Source: Muscardinus avellanarius (taxonomy: Eukaryota > Chordata > Mammalia > Rodentia > Gliridae). From it: a stretch of 64,000 bases of DNA. A program made the translations under genes and the position numbers. Under the pieces are notes generated by a model. That model did no database searches. It was given only the letters and a program-made list of their open reading frames with translations, and had not been told where the DNA came from. Of the stretch, positions 1-11,566 are shown piece by piece (the first letter of the stretch is position 1; each line of letters begins with the position of its first letter). The stretch lies in contig OY726569.1 in the NCBI GenBank assembly GCA_963383645.1, forward strand, positions 76,416,135-76,480,134. The letters are read 5' to 3'.

Positions 1-263
1 AGAGAGAGAGAGAGAATATGAACAGGGGGGAGGAACCAGGGACAGATACAGTCCCCAAGGCCACACCCCCAGTGACCTAACCCCTCTAGCTACACCCCAT
101 CTGCCTACAGTTACTACACAGTAAGTCCATTCACATTAATGATCCATCCACGGACTTATCCACTGATGAGATTAGAGCCCTGATTCAAGGATGTCACCTC
201 TGAATATTTTTTCATGACCAATACACGAACTTTTTGGGGGACATCCCATATTCAAACCACAAC
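1..263 (-). mobile_element. MaLR-type LTR fragment (ERVL-MaLR), truncated by window edge
   Basis: Read on the minus strand, the sequence begins near a TG-rich start at 263, passes a 'gtccccca' block and a 'ccactggggg' block, and ends in a CT-rich stretch seen here as the (AG)n at 1-15. This is the layout of mammalian MaLR LTRs of the MST/ORR1 kind. Similar pieces lie at 36355-36750, 50190-50565 and 62744-63055. Only the 5' part of the LTR lies inside the window. The subfamily name is an inference. Confidence 0.6.
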
Positions 264-790
264 AAAGAACAAAAGAAAAAGAGGCAAAGCAAGGAAGGTG
301 GTAAGCACATATGTAATGCAGTAATGTACTGCCAAGACACAGGGATGTGTTCCTCAGTATGCAGTACTTCTCAAAGACGGGTTTCAAGGAGAAGCCACAC
401 CTGGGAATAGCTGAGAGGTGAAAATGAAGAGGAAGAATTTATCTGTCTTGCTTTTTCTCATTTCCTGTTCTCCTTGATCAAGGTTCACCCTCCAAGAAAC
501 AGACTCTCTCCCAGGCTGTGTTATCCAGGCCCCTCAAAGCCACTAAGACTGGCTGAACCCCATGCTCTGCAGCGGAGTGTTTCACTAAGTCCACAGTGCA
601 GGGTGACTTGCCATGGGTGGGACTAGAGTCAAGAGAAAATAGAAGTGTCAGGGAATCTGAGAACATGTGTGGGTTTCTGTTCTCATTAGAGGGAAATACA
701 GGCTCTGAAGGAAACATCAAGGCGAAAGAGGCTAAAGGATCAGTGGAGATCCCTCAGTAGACCTTCTCCATCTGGCTTCTAGGAAACAAA
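264..790. other. Unique sequence, no gene seen
   Basis: This stretch has only short open frames without recognisable motifs and no repeat I can name. The two minus-strand frames of 71-80 codons show no homology signal and are treated as chance. Confidence 0.5.
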
Positions 791-838
791 GAAGAAGGAG
801 GAGGAGGAGGAGGAGGAGGAGGAGGAAGAAGAAAAAGG
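791..838. repeat. (GGA)n / (GAA)n microsatellite
   Basis: About nine GGA units run into GAA-rich sequence directly upstream of the SINE at 867. The purine-only strand could form triplex or G-rich structures. Confidence 0.9.
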
Positions 839-866
839 AAAAAAGATCTTAGGTCATTCCTAAGGA

Positions 867-1258
867 GCTGGGTGTGGTGGTGCACACCTGTAATCCCAGT
901 ACTTGGGAAGCTGAGAATGGAGGATTAGAAGTTCAAAGCCAGCCTCAGCTGCTTAGCACAGCCCTCAGCAACTTAATGAGACCCTGTTTTTTATTTTATT
1001 TTATTTTTTGTGGTACTGGAGGTGGAACTCAGGGGCTTTTTCTACCTCCAGGCTATACTCCCAGAGCCTCACTAAGTAGCTGAGGCTGACTTTGAACTTG
1101 TGTGATCCTCCTGTCTCAGCCTCCCAAGCGTTGGGATTACAAGTGTGTGTCACCACGCATGGCTGAGACCCTGTTTTTTTTTTTAAAAAAAAGGGGCTGA
1201 GGATGTAGCTTGGTAGAGTGTTCCTGGGTTCAATCCCCAGTAATACACACAAAAAAAA
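867..1258 (+). mobile_element. B1-dID SINE, plus strand, split by a nested SINE
   Basis: The head starts 'gctgggtgtggtggtgcaca' and keeps a Pol III A-box-like segment. The tail 'ggggctgaggatgtagcttgg ...caatccccag' follows at about 1192-1242 with an A-rich end. The two halves are separated by a second SINE at 993-1163. The outer copy is therefore the older one. Confidence 0.9.
993..1163 (-). mobile_element. B1-dID SINE nested in the SINE at 867-1258
   Basis: The minus-strand copy runs from a T-rich left end through 'ggctatactccc' and 'tcagcctccc' to 'caccacgcatggc'. It is flanked by a direct repeat, 'tgagaccctgtttttt', at 977-992 and 1164-1179, copied from the linker of the host SINE. That repeat is a target-site duplication and dates this insertion after the outer one. 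Confidence 0.9.
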
Positions 1259-2040
1259 TAGTCCCATTATAAAACCAGTCCCTTAACAAGGACACTCACA
1301 CCTACCTGGTCAGAGAGGAAATAGTTAAGTCAACTGAGTTCTTGGGCTGGGCACTTCAAGGGGTATAAGGTGCAGAAAGAAAGAGCAGGAGAGAAATGAA
1401 AAAATTTCTTATAGTTTTGCCATTTTTTTTCTGCTCTTAGCCAAGATTTGGTCGGCCTGCTTCATGTGGAGTGATGCTATTTAGAAAGCCAAATCAGCAC
1501 AGGAAGGATGTGCCGTGGAGGACCGCAGCCTGTAGCATTAGTCTGGTCAGATGGCTTTAAGGGAGCAGAGCGCCACCTGCGTGAGTCCCAGCTCTCCTCG
1601 TCCCCCGTGATTCTATGGTCAGCCTTCCTGTTGGGCCAATCACCCGTGTTTCTGATGAATGCAGACCCGTCTTCTAACCTACTCTTTAGAAAGCTTGTTT
1701 TTCATTTCTTACCATGTACCTGCTGCTCATCCTCAGCACAGTTAATTCTAGGGCTTCCTGCAGATTGTGCCAGGGATGTTTTATAACTGTTACAACGCAT
1801 TTTTCGAAATCATTGGGGATGTTTCCCCTGTAGTAACTTACCCTTCTAGAAAGTCTTTGGCTGCTACCCACACATGGCATGAGTCACAGCAGACTTTGAT
1901 TCAGAGCTAGTGAAACCTCTAGTAGTAAAACTGTTATTAGTGGAAAAGATTTAGCTCAGGAGCAATTAAGGAGGATTCAATTCAGTTTGGAATTAAAAAC
2001 TGAAAAAAAAAACACTTTTTAGATAAATTTTTTTCTTCGT
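1259..2040. other. Unique sequence, no gene seen
   Basis: I see no SINE, L1 or RNA gene here. The 92-codon plus-strand frame at 1508-1786 has no motif or splice context and is not called. Confidence 0.45.
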
Positions 2041-2264
2041 AGATATTTTTTTTTAAAACCAGGAATTGAACCTAAGGGCATTCTACCTCTGAGCTACACA
2101 CACAGCTCTATTTTAATTAATTAATTTTGTTTGTTTTTTTGAAACAGGGTCTTGCTAAGTTGCTCAGGGCCTCACCCAGTTGCTGAGGCTGGCCTTGAAC
2201 CTGTGATCCTCCTGTCTCAGCCTCCCAAGTACTGGGATTATAGGCATGTGCCACCATGCCTGCT
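2041..2264 (-). mobile_element. B1-dID SINE (minus)
   Basis: It contains the ID-type part 'attctacctctgagctacac', a linker with TTAA repeats, then the B1-like head ending 'gccaccatgcctgc'. It keeps the longer form of the B1-like part ('ttgctgaggctggcc'). Confidence 0.9.
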
Positions 2265-3074
2265 AAGTCTACATGCTTTGATAAAACATTTTAGTCCACA
2301 GTGGGATTTCTGGTAAAATAAGACATGAGCAAATGGATTCCAGAGTTATGGGGTAACTTAGCTTGCTTTATTTGAAGTCTGTGGAGCAGGGCACTTCCTT
2401 AGTTCTGGAAAGAAAAGGAGCCCCCACAGTTGTTAAAACAGTTTGTCAAGTGCTGCCAACAAGTTCACACTTTTATTTTCCAAAGCCTGCTTAGTGGAGT
2501 CCACAGAATACTGAGGTTTGTAAAATTCCAACTTAAAGCTCCTGTAGGTCAATGCATCAGTCCTTCCTTCAACCACTGGTACGAAGACAAAATAGCTCAG
2601 GGCCAGAAATTGAGGAAGGGCGTGGCTGGGGGCCTCACTAAGTCTCTCTCACACCACAGCTGTCAGGGGTCTCCCTGGGCTGCCCTCATCCAAAGGTTCA
2701 CCTGGGCCGGACACAGAAGATGGCCCACACCACGGCTGGCAGCTAATGCGGCTGTTGGCCAGGACAGGAGTGTGTAAGCAGGTGGTCTTACAGTCCTCTG
2801 ATTTCCTACCTGGCAACTGGCTGTACCTGAGCAAACATGCTGATAAACCAGGTAAAAGCTCTATGACCTTTTCCAGCCTGGTTTCAGAAGTGGCATGGGG
2901 GTACCACATGAAGTAATGATACTGGATGAAGCAATCACAGGTGTCTCACAGTCAAGGGGAGAGGGAAGGGACCACACACAGCATGGAAGAGTACTTGATA
3001 ATATGCAGCTATTTTATACTCCTACAGCCCCAAACAACCTTACAATCTCTCTGCCTCTGGACATCTCTCCCGGA
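2265..3074. other. Unique sequence, no gene seen
   Basis: No repeat or gene is recognised. Open frames of 86-115 codons overlap on both strands around 2430-2909, which is typical of chance frames. Confidence 0.45.
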
Positions 3075-3263
3075 TTTTTTTTTTTTTTTTTTTTTTGTGG
3101 TACTGGGGATGAAACCCTTCTACCTCTGGACTATACTCCCAGACCTATTTTATATTTGGAAACAGGGTCTCTTAAGCCAGCGAGGTTGACTTGGAACCTG
3201 CACGATCCTCCTGTCTCCGCCTCCCAAGCGCGGAGATTACAAGCGTGGGCTGCCACGCCCGGC
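3075..3263 (-). mobile_element. B1-dID SINE, short-head subfamily (minus)
   Basis: A T22 run at the left is followed by 'cttctacctctggactatac', then a linker and the short head 'ggtctcttaagccagcgagg'. The block 'cctcactaagtagctgaggc' found in other copies is missing. It ends 'gccacgcccggc'. It belongs to a group of seven similar copies in this window. Confidence 0.9.
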
Positions 3264-5877
3264 CTCTCCCTCATTTTTAATTTTTTTGTTTTTATCAGAC
3301 TCTGTTGGCATCTGGATATCCACTCGATAGACTCATCTCTAGCTGCATCTCCTTGTCCTGTCTTCCTTCCTTTTCTTTTTGTCTCCTGGGATAAATCGCC
3401 ACAGGTTTCTCTTCCTCCTTTTTAAGCATTTTCTACCTGGTTTGGTTTAAATCTGGTAATAGATTCCTAACGTGCATGTAGAAAATCTATCACAAAATTT
3501 TATTTTCACATTTCTTACAAAGCAGAGATTTGAATATAATAGGGTATTCTCTGAAATATCGTTCACAGGACTATTTTACACAGGAATCTTGTAATACGCC
3601 TCACTTCAGGGAAGAGTGCCTGTGGTTTCCACCTTAACAGGCATCTAATGACTCTTCTCTTTCAAACAACACAATGAAATTCCTGCACAAGAAAACACCA
3701 CGGGCATCCTTCGGAAACAATTGCAATGGGTTGGGCCCATCTTAGGGAAGGAAATCTGGGAGCTGGTTCAATGGCTGAGAAGCTGCCTTCGGCCTAACAT
3801 TTTCAGCTTATGGACCAACAATTGGAAGATCTCATAGAAGTACATAAAAACTGCGTAACTGGCAATAGTCTTCAGCCAAATGAGTACAGCATTCCTATAA
3901 CCACCGTAAAATTCCTTCTGCAGGCTTCTGAGGTCAGCTGCGGCTATGTGCCTATGAGTTGCTTGATAATACGGGGGTAAAGCTCCACAGAATGAATCCT
4001 GCCCACTCTGCCTCTTGAGCCAGGATGCGGAACGGTTTCCTGTGTGAGGCAGTTGTGAAGATGAGTCCTGCCAGGGACGCACTATGCAATTCAGTGTAAT
4101 CCGAGCCTGTCACACTGAGCACTTCCAAAGGGGTGGGCATTGATCTGCAAACTCTTTAAACTGTTATCCCACTGACTGCAATGGTGAATTGAGAAGGGAG
4201 AGCGCGCCGCTGAGATGACGATAGGGTTATTCAATATACTATGAATTCTCTTACAGGTTAGATGTAGTTTATAAAAGATGGATTATTAGGGATTTACTAA
4301 TTAAAATGGTTTTTATATAACACAGCATCATTTTTATCATGACTTTAGGTTAATGTTATATGTGTAGTTTTGTTTTACAGGAATAATGTAACGAGACACT
4401 AACATGCTCTGTATACAGATGAATAAGTGAATGGTCTACGATTTCTTTAAAAACACTGCCATATAGACATCATAAAATCTGTAATAGTTGCTTTTAATGT
4501 ACACTTTAAAGGCAGTTAGTTAATATTTGAGGTACTCAGATGGAAGATTATGTGCCAAAGGAATGCTTAGTTAGCATTTGAAAGCTGTGCAGAGACAGCT
4601 ATGAGTAGAAAAGATGTCAGCATCCCTACCTCTGATCTCCACTGGAGGATTCGATTACTATAGTGAGCATCAGATAGAATTTCCTTACCAGTGAAATGAA
4701 GGTCTTCAAATATGTGGATTTTCTGGAAATGTTGCTTGGACACTCTGTTTTTTATGTGAATTGAATACAGTTGTTTCTGGGCCCAAGTCTGTCTGCTCAC
4801 TGCTTGAAAGCCAATATTCAGGAGATGAGGGCTGGTAGGAAGCAAATCAGGTTAATTCAAGGGCTGACACCTTGAGAAGATGGTGATAACCCTCATTTCC
4901 CCCCCAAAAAAGACCATTTTTTGTACACCAAAGGGAGTTTATAGGGAGGGAGGGAGGGAGGTCAGGGGACAGTGGACTGACTGTGTGCTGGGTAGGGGGC
5001 AAGGTCCTGGTCAGGACACTTGCCTTTTTTTTTTTTTTTCCCCTCTTACTAGAACCTCACAATCGAATGTGACCTCCTGGGGCTATTCCCTACAATTCTT
5101 TAGACAAACATATTACTTTTCTACAAATTAAGCCTCAGAGCAAGTTACATGTTTTCTATTAGTTACTGCACAGGAGTGAGGCCTGAGAGGAAGGGTATAG
5201 CCAACTGCAGCATCTCTGCAGGAAGAGAGCCATGGGATATGCACCAAATCCACTGTCCTGCCCTCTGCCCTCCAGCCTTCCACTTGGGGCTTTCTTTGGC
5301 CAAACCCAACTCAAGCTAGGAGGCCCGGGAGCAAATGGATACAGCCCATACCGGCAGCTTCCAGGGCTCAGCGGGTGGAGGAGGGTGGCGATGTGATTGG
5401 AGGGGCTAGCAGATCCCGCACAGAACATTTCCTAGAAAGAACTGAGCTCAATTCAAGCCTATCAAAAACTAGTTTGCATAATTTATCCGGGATGGTAATT
5501 ACCTCTCCAAAGGAGCAGTCAATTATAGCAGACCACCAAGTTCCACCTGGGTTGAGGGACAATTTTCTTTCTCACTTTGTATAGCAGACACTGCTCTGAT
5601 CCTTTTCTTGTAAGTCACCACCTGGTAAGAAGCTCATCGCTTCCTCCACCTCTCAGTAATGATGGCTATCAGGCAGAGGTTATCTTTTCAGTACCTCATA
5701 CCTGCGAATGGTTAGATTGGAGTGGGTAAGCTCACTACCATCTCTATACTTAGCACCCTCTCCTTCTCTCTTGTTGCACTTGATGTCATTAATGATTATA
5801 TATTTATAAGTTGATTGCCTTCCTGTCACCACATCCAGTGACCAAAATCCATGAAGTTCAAGGGATACATCTTTTCA
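3264..5877. other. Mostly unique sequence with one unassigned ORF region
   Basis: No repeat family is recognised over most of this 2.6 kb. A minus-strand frame at 3768-4082 (104 codons) has a hydrophobic segment near its C-terminus and overlaps a second minus-strand frame at 3952-4140. I could not link either to a known protein. A G-rich run lies at 4944-4961. Confidence 0.4.
4943..4968 (+). repeat. (GGGA)n G-rich run, G-quadruplex-prone
   Basis: Four or more GGG blocks separated by single A residues match the simple quadruplex pattern G3N1G3N1G3N1G3. No function is implied by sequence alone. Confidence 0.7.
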
Positions 5878-6170
5878 TATTGCCTGGCATGAAACCAGGC
5901 ATATAGTAGGCACTCAATAGTTATTTGTTGAAGAAACAAACGCATGAATACTCTGGCTATCTGCCAGCAAGGTAGCATTAGTGAAGTATGGGTTCTGGAA
6001 GTAAGAAAGAATTAAGTTTGAATCTTGGCTCTACTTAGAAGACATGCAAGGTTAGAAAATCACTTAATCTCTCAGAGCTTCAATTTCTTCCTTGGTAATA
6101 TGGGGATTATAAAACTTACTCATTGGCTTATTAAAGTTTAAATCAGATACACCGTTAAGTGCCGTGCTGG
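5878..6170 (+). mobile_element. Old L2-like end followed by MIR
   Basis: Positions 5878-5935 carry an L2-type terminus ('gcatatagtaggcactcaat'). From about 5985 a plus-strand MIR is recognisable by 'ttgaatcttggctctactta', 'cacttaatctctcagagctt' and 'atatggggattataaaactt'. Both are heavily decayed, as expected of mammal-wide ancient repeats. Confidence 0.6.
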
Positions 6171-6423
6171 GCTGGGAGCTTGAGAAAAGACAGCCGGAGA
6201 ACAGAGTGGTTCCTGCTGCTGGTTTCATTAGCCTCTTGATAGGTCTTATAAGAGAATATTTAAAGCAAGCAGAGACTCTTTTCAGATGAGTAATACTCAT
6301 TCATTTTTTTCTTGATATAACAAGTGTTTTTTGTTTCCTCCTCTCTCCTCCTCCTCCTCTTTTTTTCAATATGACATTTTGATATATGCATTGTAAAATG
6401 ATCAACTCAAGATAATTAATATC
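6171..6423. other. Unique sequence flanking the solo LTR
   Basis: AT-rich DNA with no gene seen. It ends with 'aatatc', the left half of a probable target-site duplication for the LTR that follows. Confidence 0.4.
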
Positions 6424-6901
6424 TGTGGGAAGCTTTTCTAAGTCTAAAAAACATTGGCTTAAGGATTTATAGCTTCTTGCTTGCTTTGGCAGAAGACTGC
6501 CTTTCTTGAAGGAACTGAAGACAGTGACCCCGATGCCCCTTCACTATCTAATCTATTTCCTTCTGTTATACGGCATCTTTTGCTTGCTCTGCTTAAGGGC
6601 GGAAGACCGCCTCTAGGAGGCTGATGGAGATAGCAACCTCTGCTGCTCTTGCAAAAACTGCCAGATAACAACTTACCTTCTAAAGCGGTCCTAGCCCAAT
6701 GCTCTACACCTTAGCCACAGACAATGATTTAATGACCCAGTCTTAATTCTGTAAACCTGTAATAAATTGAAGAGCTGAGCTTTGCTTTGGGAGTTTGACT
6801 CTCTTGCCTTCTTCCCTCTCACCTCTTCAAGACCAAGAATAAAGTCTCAAGAGCATTCATTTCGCCCTGTCGTCTCCGCCTTGCAGGTACAGAGCCCGGC
6901 A
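6424..6901 (+). mobile_element. Solo LTR of an endogenous retrovirus, plus strand
   Basis: The 478-bp element begins TGTGGGAAGC and ends CCCGGCA, so it has TG...CA termini. It is bounded by 'aatatc' (6418-6423) and 'aatacc' (6902-6907), a 6-bp duplication with one mismatch. A polyadenylation signal AATAAA lies at 6838-6843, about 60 bp before the end, followed by pyrimidine-rich U5-like sequence. No gag, pol or env sequence is attached, so it looks like the product of LTR-LTR recombination. A 6-bp duplication is common for ERVK, but class is not certain. Confidence 0.65.
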
Positions 6902-7374
6902 AATACCTGTCACCTCATATGCTCAATTCTTTGTTATGAGAGTGTTTAAGATCTACCTTCTTGGCAATTGTCAACATATAACGTATGACTGACTGTAATC
7001 ATGCTGCTAATACATCTCCAGACCTTAATATTCTGCTCTTACTAAAGCTTTAATGTTTCCTCATCTCCTGCCCCCCCACCCGGGCTCTGGTGCTTACCTG
7101 TGGTGAGTGAGATATGCCATAACTTAGGCTGGACATGGCTGCGTCTTTCTATAATGTCAGAATTTATTGAATAACAATATCCCATTTGGCCCTTCATTTC
7201 TGCCTACACTTTCCTAAGCCTTTGTTTCTCTCTGGTCCCCGATTACTGAAGCCCTCTACCCCCGGGTTCTTTGGCATCCTCCACTATCCACACTGCTTCA
7301 GAGATCTGGTTCTTTGTCTATCTGTGAGGGGCACAGTGTATCTTTCTCAGAGCGTATAAAACTAAAGGAGGTAA
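6902..7374. other. Unique sequence, no gene seen
   Basis: No repeat or gene is recognised between the solo LTR and the next SINE. Confidence 0.4.
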
Positions 7375-7621
7375 TTTTTTGTGTGTGTGGTACTGGAGGT
7401 GTACCACAAAAACCCAGGGTACTGGGGGTGTACCACAAAAACCCAAGGGCTTTTCTACCTCCGGACTATCCTCCCAGACCTATTTTATACTTTATTTGGA
7501 AACAGAGTCTCACTAGGTTGCTGAGAGCCTCACTAAGTAGCTGAGGCTGGCTTCAAACCTAAGTGATCCTTTCTCAGCCTCCCAAGCGCTGGGATTACAA
7601 ACGTGCACCACCACGCCCAGC
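7375..7621 (-). mobile_element. B1-dID SINE with an internal 29-bp tandem duplication (minus)
   Basis: This is a long-head copy ending 'accaccacgcccagc'. Within the tRNA-like portion the segment 'ggtactggaggtgtaccaca' and the nine bases after it occur twice in tandem (7389-7417 and 7418-7446), with two mismatches. Other copies in the window have a single unit. Confidence 0.9.
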
Positions 7622-7734
7622 TGAAGTAGGTGGTTTGAACCAGGTGATAAGAAAATCCAAACTAATGGTCTGCAGCTTTATAAATTCATGGCTTTCCTCA
7701 GTCGCTTAATTCAGGGACTAACTACCTAGACCAA

Positions 7735-7925
7735 GAATATGAACTTTGGCATCAGATTGCTTTGGTTCAAGTCTTGGCTCTTTTAAAGACCAGGTGGATA
7801 GATGTTGGAAGTTACTTGGCTTCCTTTAGACTCAACTTTCATGGCTGTGATCTGAAAGTTCTTTGAAGCATTTTATATGATGCTGGCCCATGCTTAGCTT
7901 GTGAGAGGTACTGAACACACTTATT
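7735..7925 (+). mobile_element. MIR fragment
   Basis: The order 'ggcatcagattgctttggtt', 'caagtcttggctctt', 'agttacttggcttcctttag' matches a MIR core region, strongly decayed. Confidence 0.6.
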
Positions 7926-10329
7926 ACTAACGTTGCTGTTCTTATTATGGTTTCTCTTTTATTGCTAATCTGACTAATAGATTCTTGTCCAATCCCAATG
8001 GACACAGGTTACCTATAGGTCTCCCCCCCACCCAGTTAATATGTGTTCTTTTAACTAAGGACTTTTAGAGACAATATAGTTAGTTCAGATGCCAGAGGAG
8101 TGGCTCCTGTGGTTGAAATTCCAGGTGAAAGTCACAGGACTCCCTCAAAGTTACTTTCTTTGGCTAATATCCATTCCCATCCATCGCCATGTGCTTTGAT
8201 TTGTCTCAGTCAGAAGTTGTCAACTCCTCCGAGTCATTCCTCCTCACAAATAAAATCTAAATTATACAGTGATTGATCACATGGGTGTTCTAGGGGACTG
8301 AATCTTGATTAATTTCAATTTCCATGTGAGTGATTGGTTTAGAAACAGTATGTGATATTAGTTCTGGCCAATGACATTTGAAGAAAGTCTTTTTGCAGGG
8401 CTTCTGGAGAAGACAGTGTTTCTCCTCCAAGGCAGAGCAAGCTAGAACATTCTGCCTTCCAGCCTTTGGGTGTTGGCAGACAAAGCTGCGAGGCTCAAGG
8501 TTCTGCGGCCATCTTTCCACCATCATGTACCCGGCCCGAGGGGAAAGAACCTGGAAAAACAACCAGGTTCTCGATGCCATCGTGGATGTGCTGGAAAGCC
8601 AACCTGCTTCAGGACGACTTGGAATGTGGTAGGTCAAATCTCTTTATTGTTGAAATCATTTAGAGTTTCATTTTCTGTTATATGCATTAAAACATGGCAT
8701 CTAAATGGCAAGCTATGGGAAAACATGACTTGCTCCACTCATTCTGTAGAAAAAAAATTGCCAAAGGTTCTTTTTGGTAAAGTACATTTTTTATAGTTAC
8801 TTGGTTGACATCAAATCTCATCAGGCTTAAAGGAAAAGCAAGTCCTTTTGTTCCTGTTAGATGTGGAGAGTTGGGTAACTCAAAGAGTCTGTGAGTGTCT
8901 TGGGATATTATATTTTATCGATACAGTTTTGGAAAGTTTTAATGATGACAGTAAAGTTGGGTGATTTTTTTTTTTTGAGGTATGTTCCTCAGAGGGATGG
9001 AAACCTGTTTGGAAACATAAGATTCAGAGAAAAATTCTCCTGTTATGGACAGAGCTCCAGCTTCTGGAAACGTTGCTATAGTTAGAGAAATAGGAAGAAG
9101 AATAGATGTAGTTTCTGTGCCATATTATGACAAAGAAAATAAATCAAATATATACACGTATTTGCCTTTTGAAAGTAAAAGATTGTGTGGTGTTTATTTA
9201 GAGACATATCAATCCCTCTCCCTGACTAAATGAGAAATAGTTGAATTGAAATCTTAATGAAACATAAAATTGGGCATTGGCAATATTGCCTGCAGCACCT
9301 GCAGGTGGACAAATAATGTAACCGGTCTGATAGTGTTATTGAAACGAGCACTGGGCAGGTGATTTATCTGATTCCTAATCTCAATTTTCCTTGACAGGCT
9401 GATTTCCTGACTCACTAGGTAAACCAATGCATTTCCAGCTCCCTTTCTTTTGCCTACAGAATACATAAAATAATTGATCTAGGCATGGCAGAGTTAAGCC
9501 AAACGCTATGTTGAAAGGAAGTTTTGAAACAAGATTGTGTTCCTGTCCTCCTCCTCTCTCTACACCGCAGCCATTTTTTTTTAAGTTCCATGAGTTCCTT
9601 TCCTGACTGGTTGCGCTCCTGGAAGGCGGGGCCCTTCCCTTTTGCATCTTCTAATCTCCATCTTCCTGGCATGGTGCTCTGCACAAAGCAAGCGTTTAAT
9701 AATCCTAGTTGGCTTATTTTGAAGTCAGCCTGTTCTCCAATCCACATTTGGAAATGCTGGGTTCCTTGTGAGTGAGGCTCTGGATCGAGGTCATGGGAGA
9801 TGAATGGATTGCACTGCTAGTGTTTGGCATCCAGTTTGTTGTGGTCAGAAGGAAGGTGGGCCTTTCACTCAGATAAGGAAAGTCTAGGAGAGGTAGGTCT
9901 TGTCATTAGTCAGACACTTCATCAGGTAGTGATTTTCAATGGTGCTGAGTGGGAGGAAGAGATGGAGAGGAGGCAGGGAGGCCGGGAGTTGGAAGAACAC
10001 ATGAGCTAGTGGAGCTACACTCCTCTCTTGGGACCCCAGGTTATCATTACTATAATGGTATGACTTCTGAACACGGTGAGACTGTCCATCACCAAGGCAC
10101 ATGTCCATATAACATATAACTACTAGTAATCAAGCTTTCTTTTATTCTCTGTCCCCAGAATTTAGGTAAGATAAAGAAATAGAAATTCTACAATTGTCTA
10201 CATGTACCTCACTTTTTTACATACTTTGGAGACTGACTGACTGATTACACATGGGTCAGTAAGATAAACATAGCTCCTGCTCTCACATAGGTTATAATTG
10301 TATGGAACACCTATTTACAAAAGGGGCTC
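7926..10329. other. Mostly unique sequence; possible ancient repeat at 8320-8640
   Basis: No gene is recognised. The part from about 8320 ('attggtttagaaacagtatg', 'ttctggccaatgacatttga') resembles an old interspersed repeat, but I cannot name it. Overlapping plus-strand frames at 8378-8796 are in three phases and have no known domain. Confidence 0.35.
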
Positions 10330-10965
10330 TGTTATAGCCAAAGAGGAGCTTCACTCCCAAAGCATACCTGGGTGTGGCACACACGTGTGCGGTGTACATG
10401 GGTAACTTTCTCAGTGTGCACAGGTGTGGCACAATGCACCCAGGGACTTAGGAGTGATGCACAGGCTCTAAGTGCAAGGTGCAGAGGCTAGACTCTGTGG
10501 GCAACCTACAGGCACAATGCCTGTTGACCAAAAAGTGCCTTGACAACCACATTGAGTCCCTAGCAACCTGAGGACTATAATTGTCAGCACCTGAGACTAA
10601 AAACTCACAGCTTCTACTGAGGAGCCTTGTCACATTGCCATTCTAACCACTGATAAAAAGGCTGAATGCTGACTGGCCAGCGATGCTGGGAGCCATCGAG
10701 CAAATCCTAACCTTTGGTTCTGGTTGAGTACTGGTTAAGGGTCAGGCCTGAAGACCCAGACCAGACTCACAATCGATCCAGCTGAGATCCTGACACTGCC
10801 AGCTGAGCTCATGGAAAATGGACTGCCTGACCTGCTTCCCAGCCTGTACTAATCTCCCCCCACCCACCCTAAAACATTATTAGTTATATGAACTTTCCAT
10901 GTTAATGAATATAAAACTTGTCTTGGTCATAATTGCAATACATGTTCATGAAAAGACTGTGTTTT
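10330..10965. other. Unclassified region, possible degraded LTR
   Basis: The stretch has repeated 'gtgtggcac' motifs around 10370-10435. A segment from about 10684 begins 'tgctgggagccatcgagcaa', resembling the start of some rodent LTRs. No polyadenylation signal with a matching CA end was found, so no element is called firmly. Confidence 0.25.
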
Positions 10966-11192
10966 AGCCAGGCATGGTGCTTGCTGCACACTTGTAATCC
11001 CAGCATTTGGGAGGCTGAGACAGGAGGATCATGGTTTATGGCCAACCGCAGCTACTTAGTGAGGCCCTTTGCAACTCAGTGAGACCCTGTTTGAAAATAA
11101 AAAATAAAAAATAAGGGATAGGGGTATAGCTTGGAGGTAGAATGCCCCTGGGTTCCATCTCCAAAGCTGCAAAACAAAAACAAAAACAAAAA
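10966..11192 (+). mobile_element. B1-dID SINE (plus)
   Basis: It starts 'agccaggcatggtgcttgct', has an A-rich linker, then 'gtatagcttggaggtagaat' and a (CAAAAA)n tail. The direct repeat 'actgtgtttt' at 10956-10965 and 11193-11202 is the target-site duplication. Confidence 0.9.
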
Positions 11193-11277
11193 ACTGTGTT
11201 TTGGTTGTTTTTCATGATTTTAGTTTGCTCAGAATGATAATCCATTGGGAAATGTTAATAACAAGACAGGATATTTA

Positions 11278-11495
11278 TCCTTTTTTTTTTTTTTGTGGTA
11301 CTGGAGGTGGAACCCAGGGGCCTTCTACCTCCGGGCTATACTCCCAGACCATTTTATATTTTATTTGGAAACAGGGTCTCACTAAGTTGCTGATAGCCTC
11401 AATAAGTAGCTGAGGCTGCCTTTGAACCTGTGGGATCCTCCTGTCTCAGCCTTCTAATCATGGGGATAACAAGTGTGCACCACCACGCCTGGCTT
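11278..11495 (-). mobile_element. B1-dID SINE (minus)
   Basis: T-rich left end, long-head form, ending 'caccaccacgcctggctt'. It is flanked by a perfect 16-bp direct repeat, 'caagacaggatattta', at 11262-11277 and 11496-11511. Confidence 0.92.
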
Positions 11496-11566
11496 CAAGA
11501 CAGGATATTTAAATAATCTATTCACATGTAAAGCTAGAGCTCATACTTATTAAAATGTGTGAATAT

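Noticed and set aside
3768..4082. ATP synthase subunit pseudogene (subunit f or g)
   Set aside because: A loose resemblance in the hydrophobic region did not hold over neighbouring residues, so no assignment is made.
8378..8632. An 84-codon frame as a gene
   Set aside because: Neighbouring frames in two other phases are equally open, and the region resembles an old repeat.
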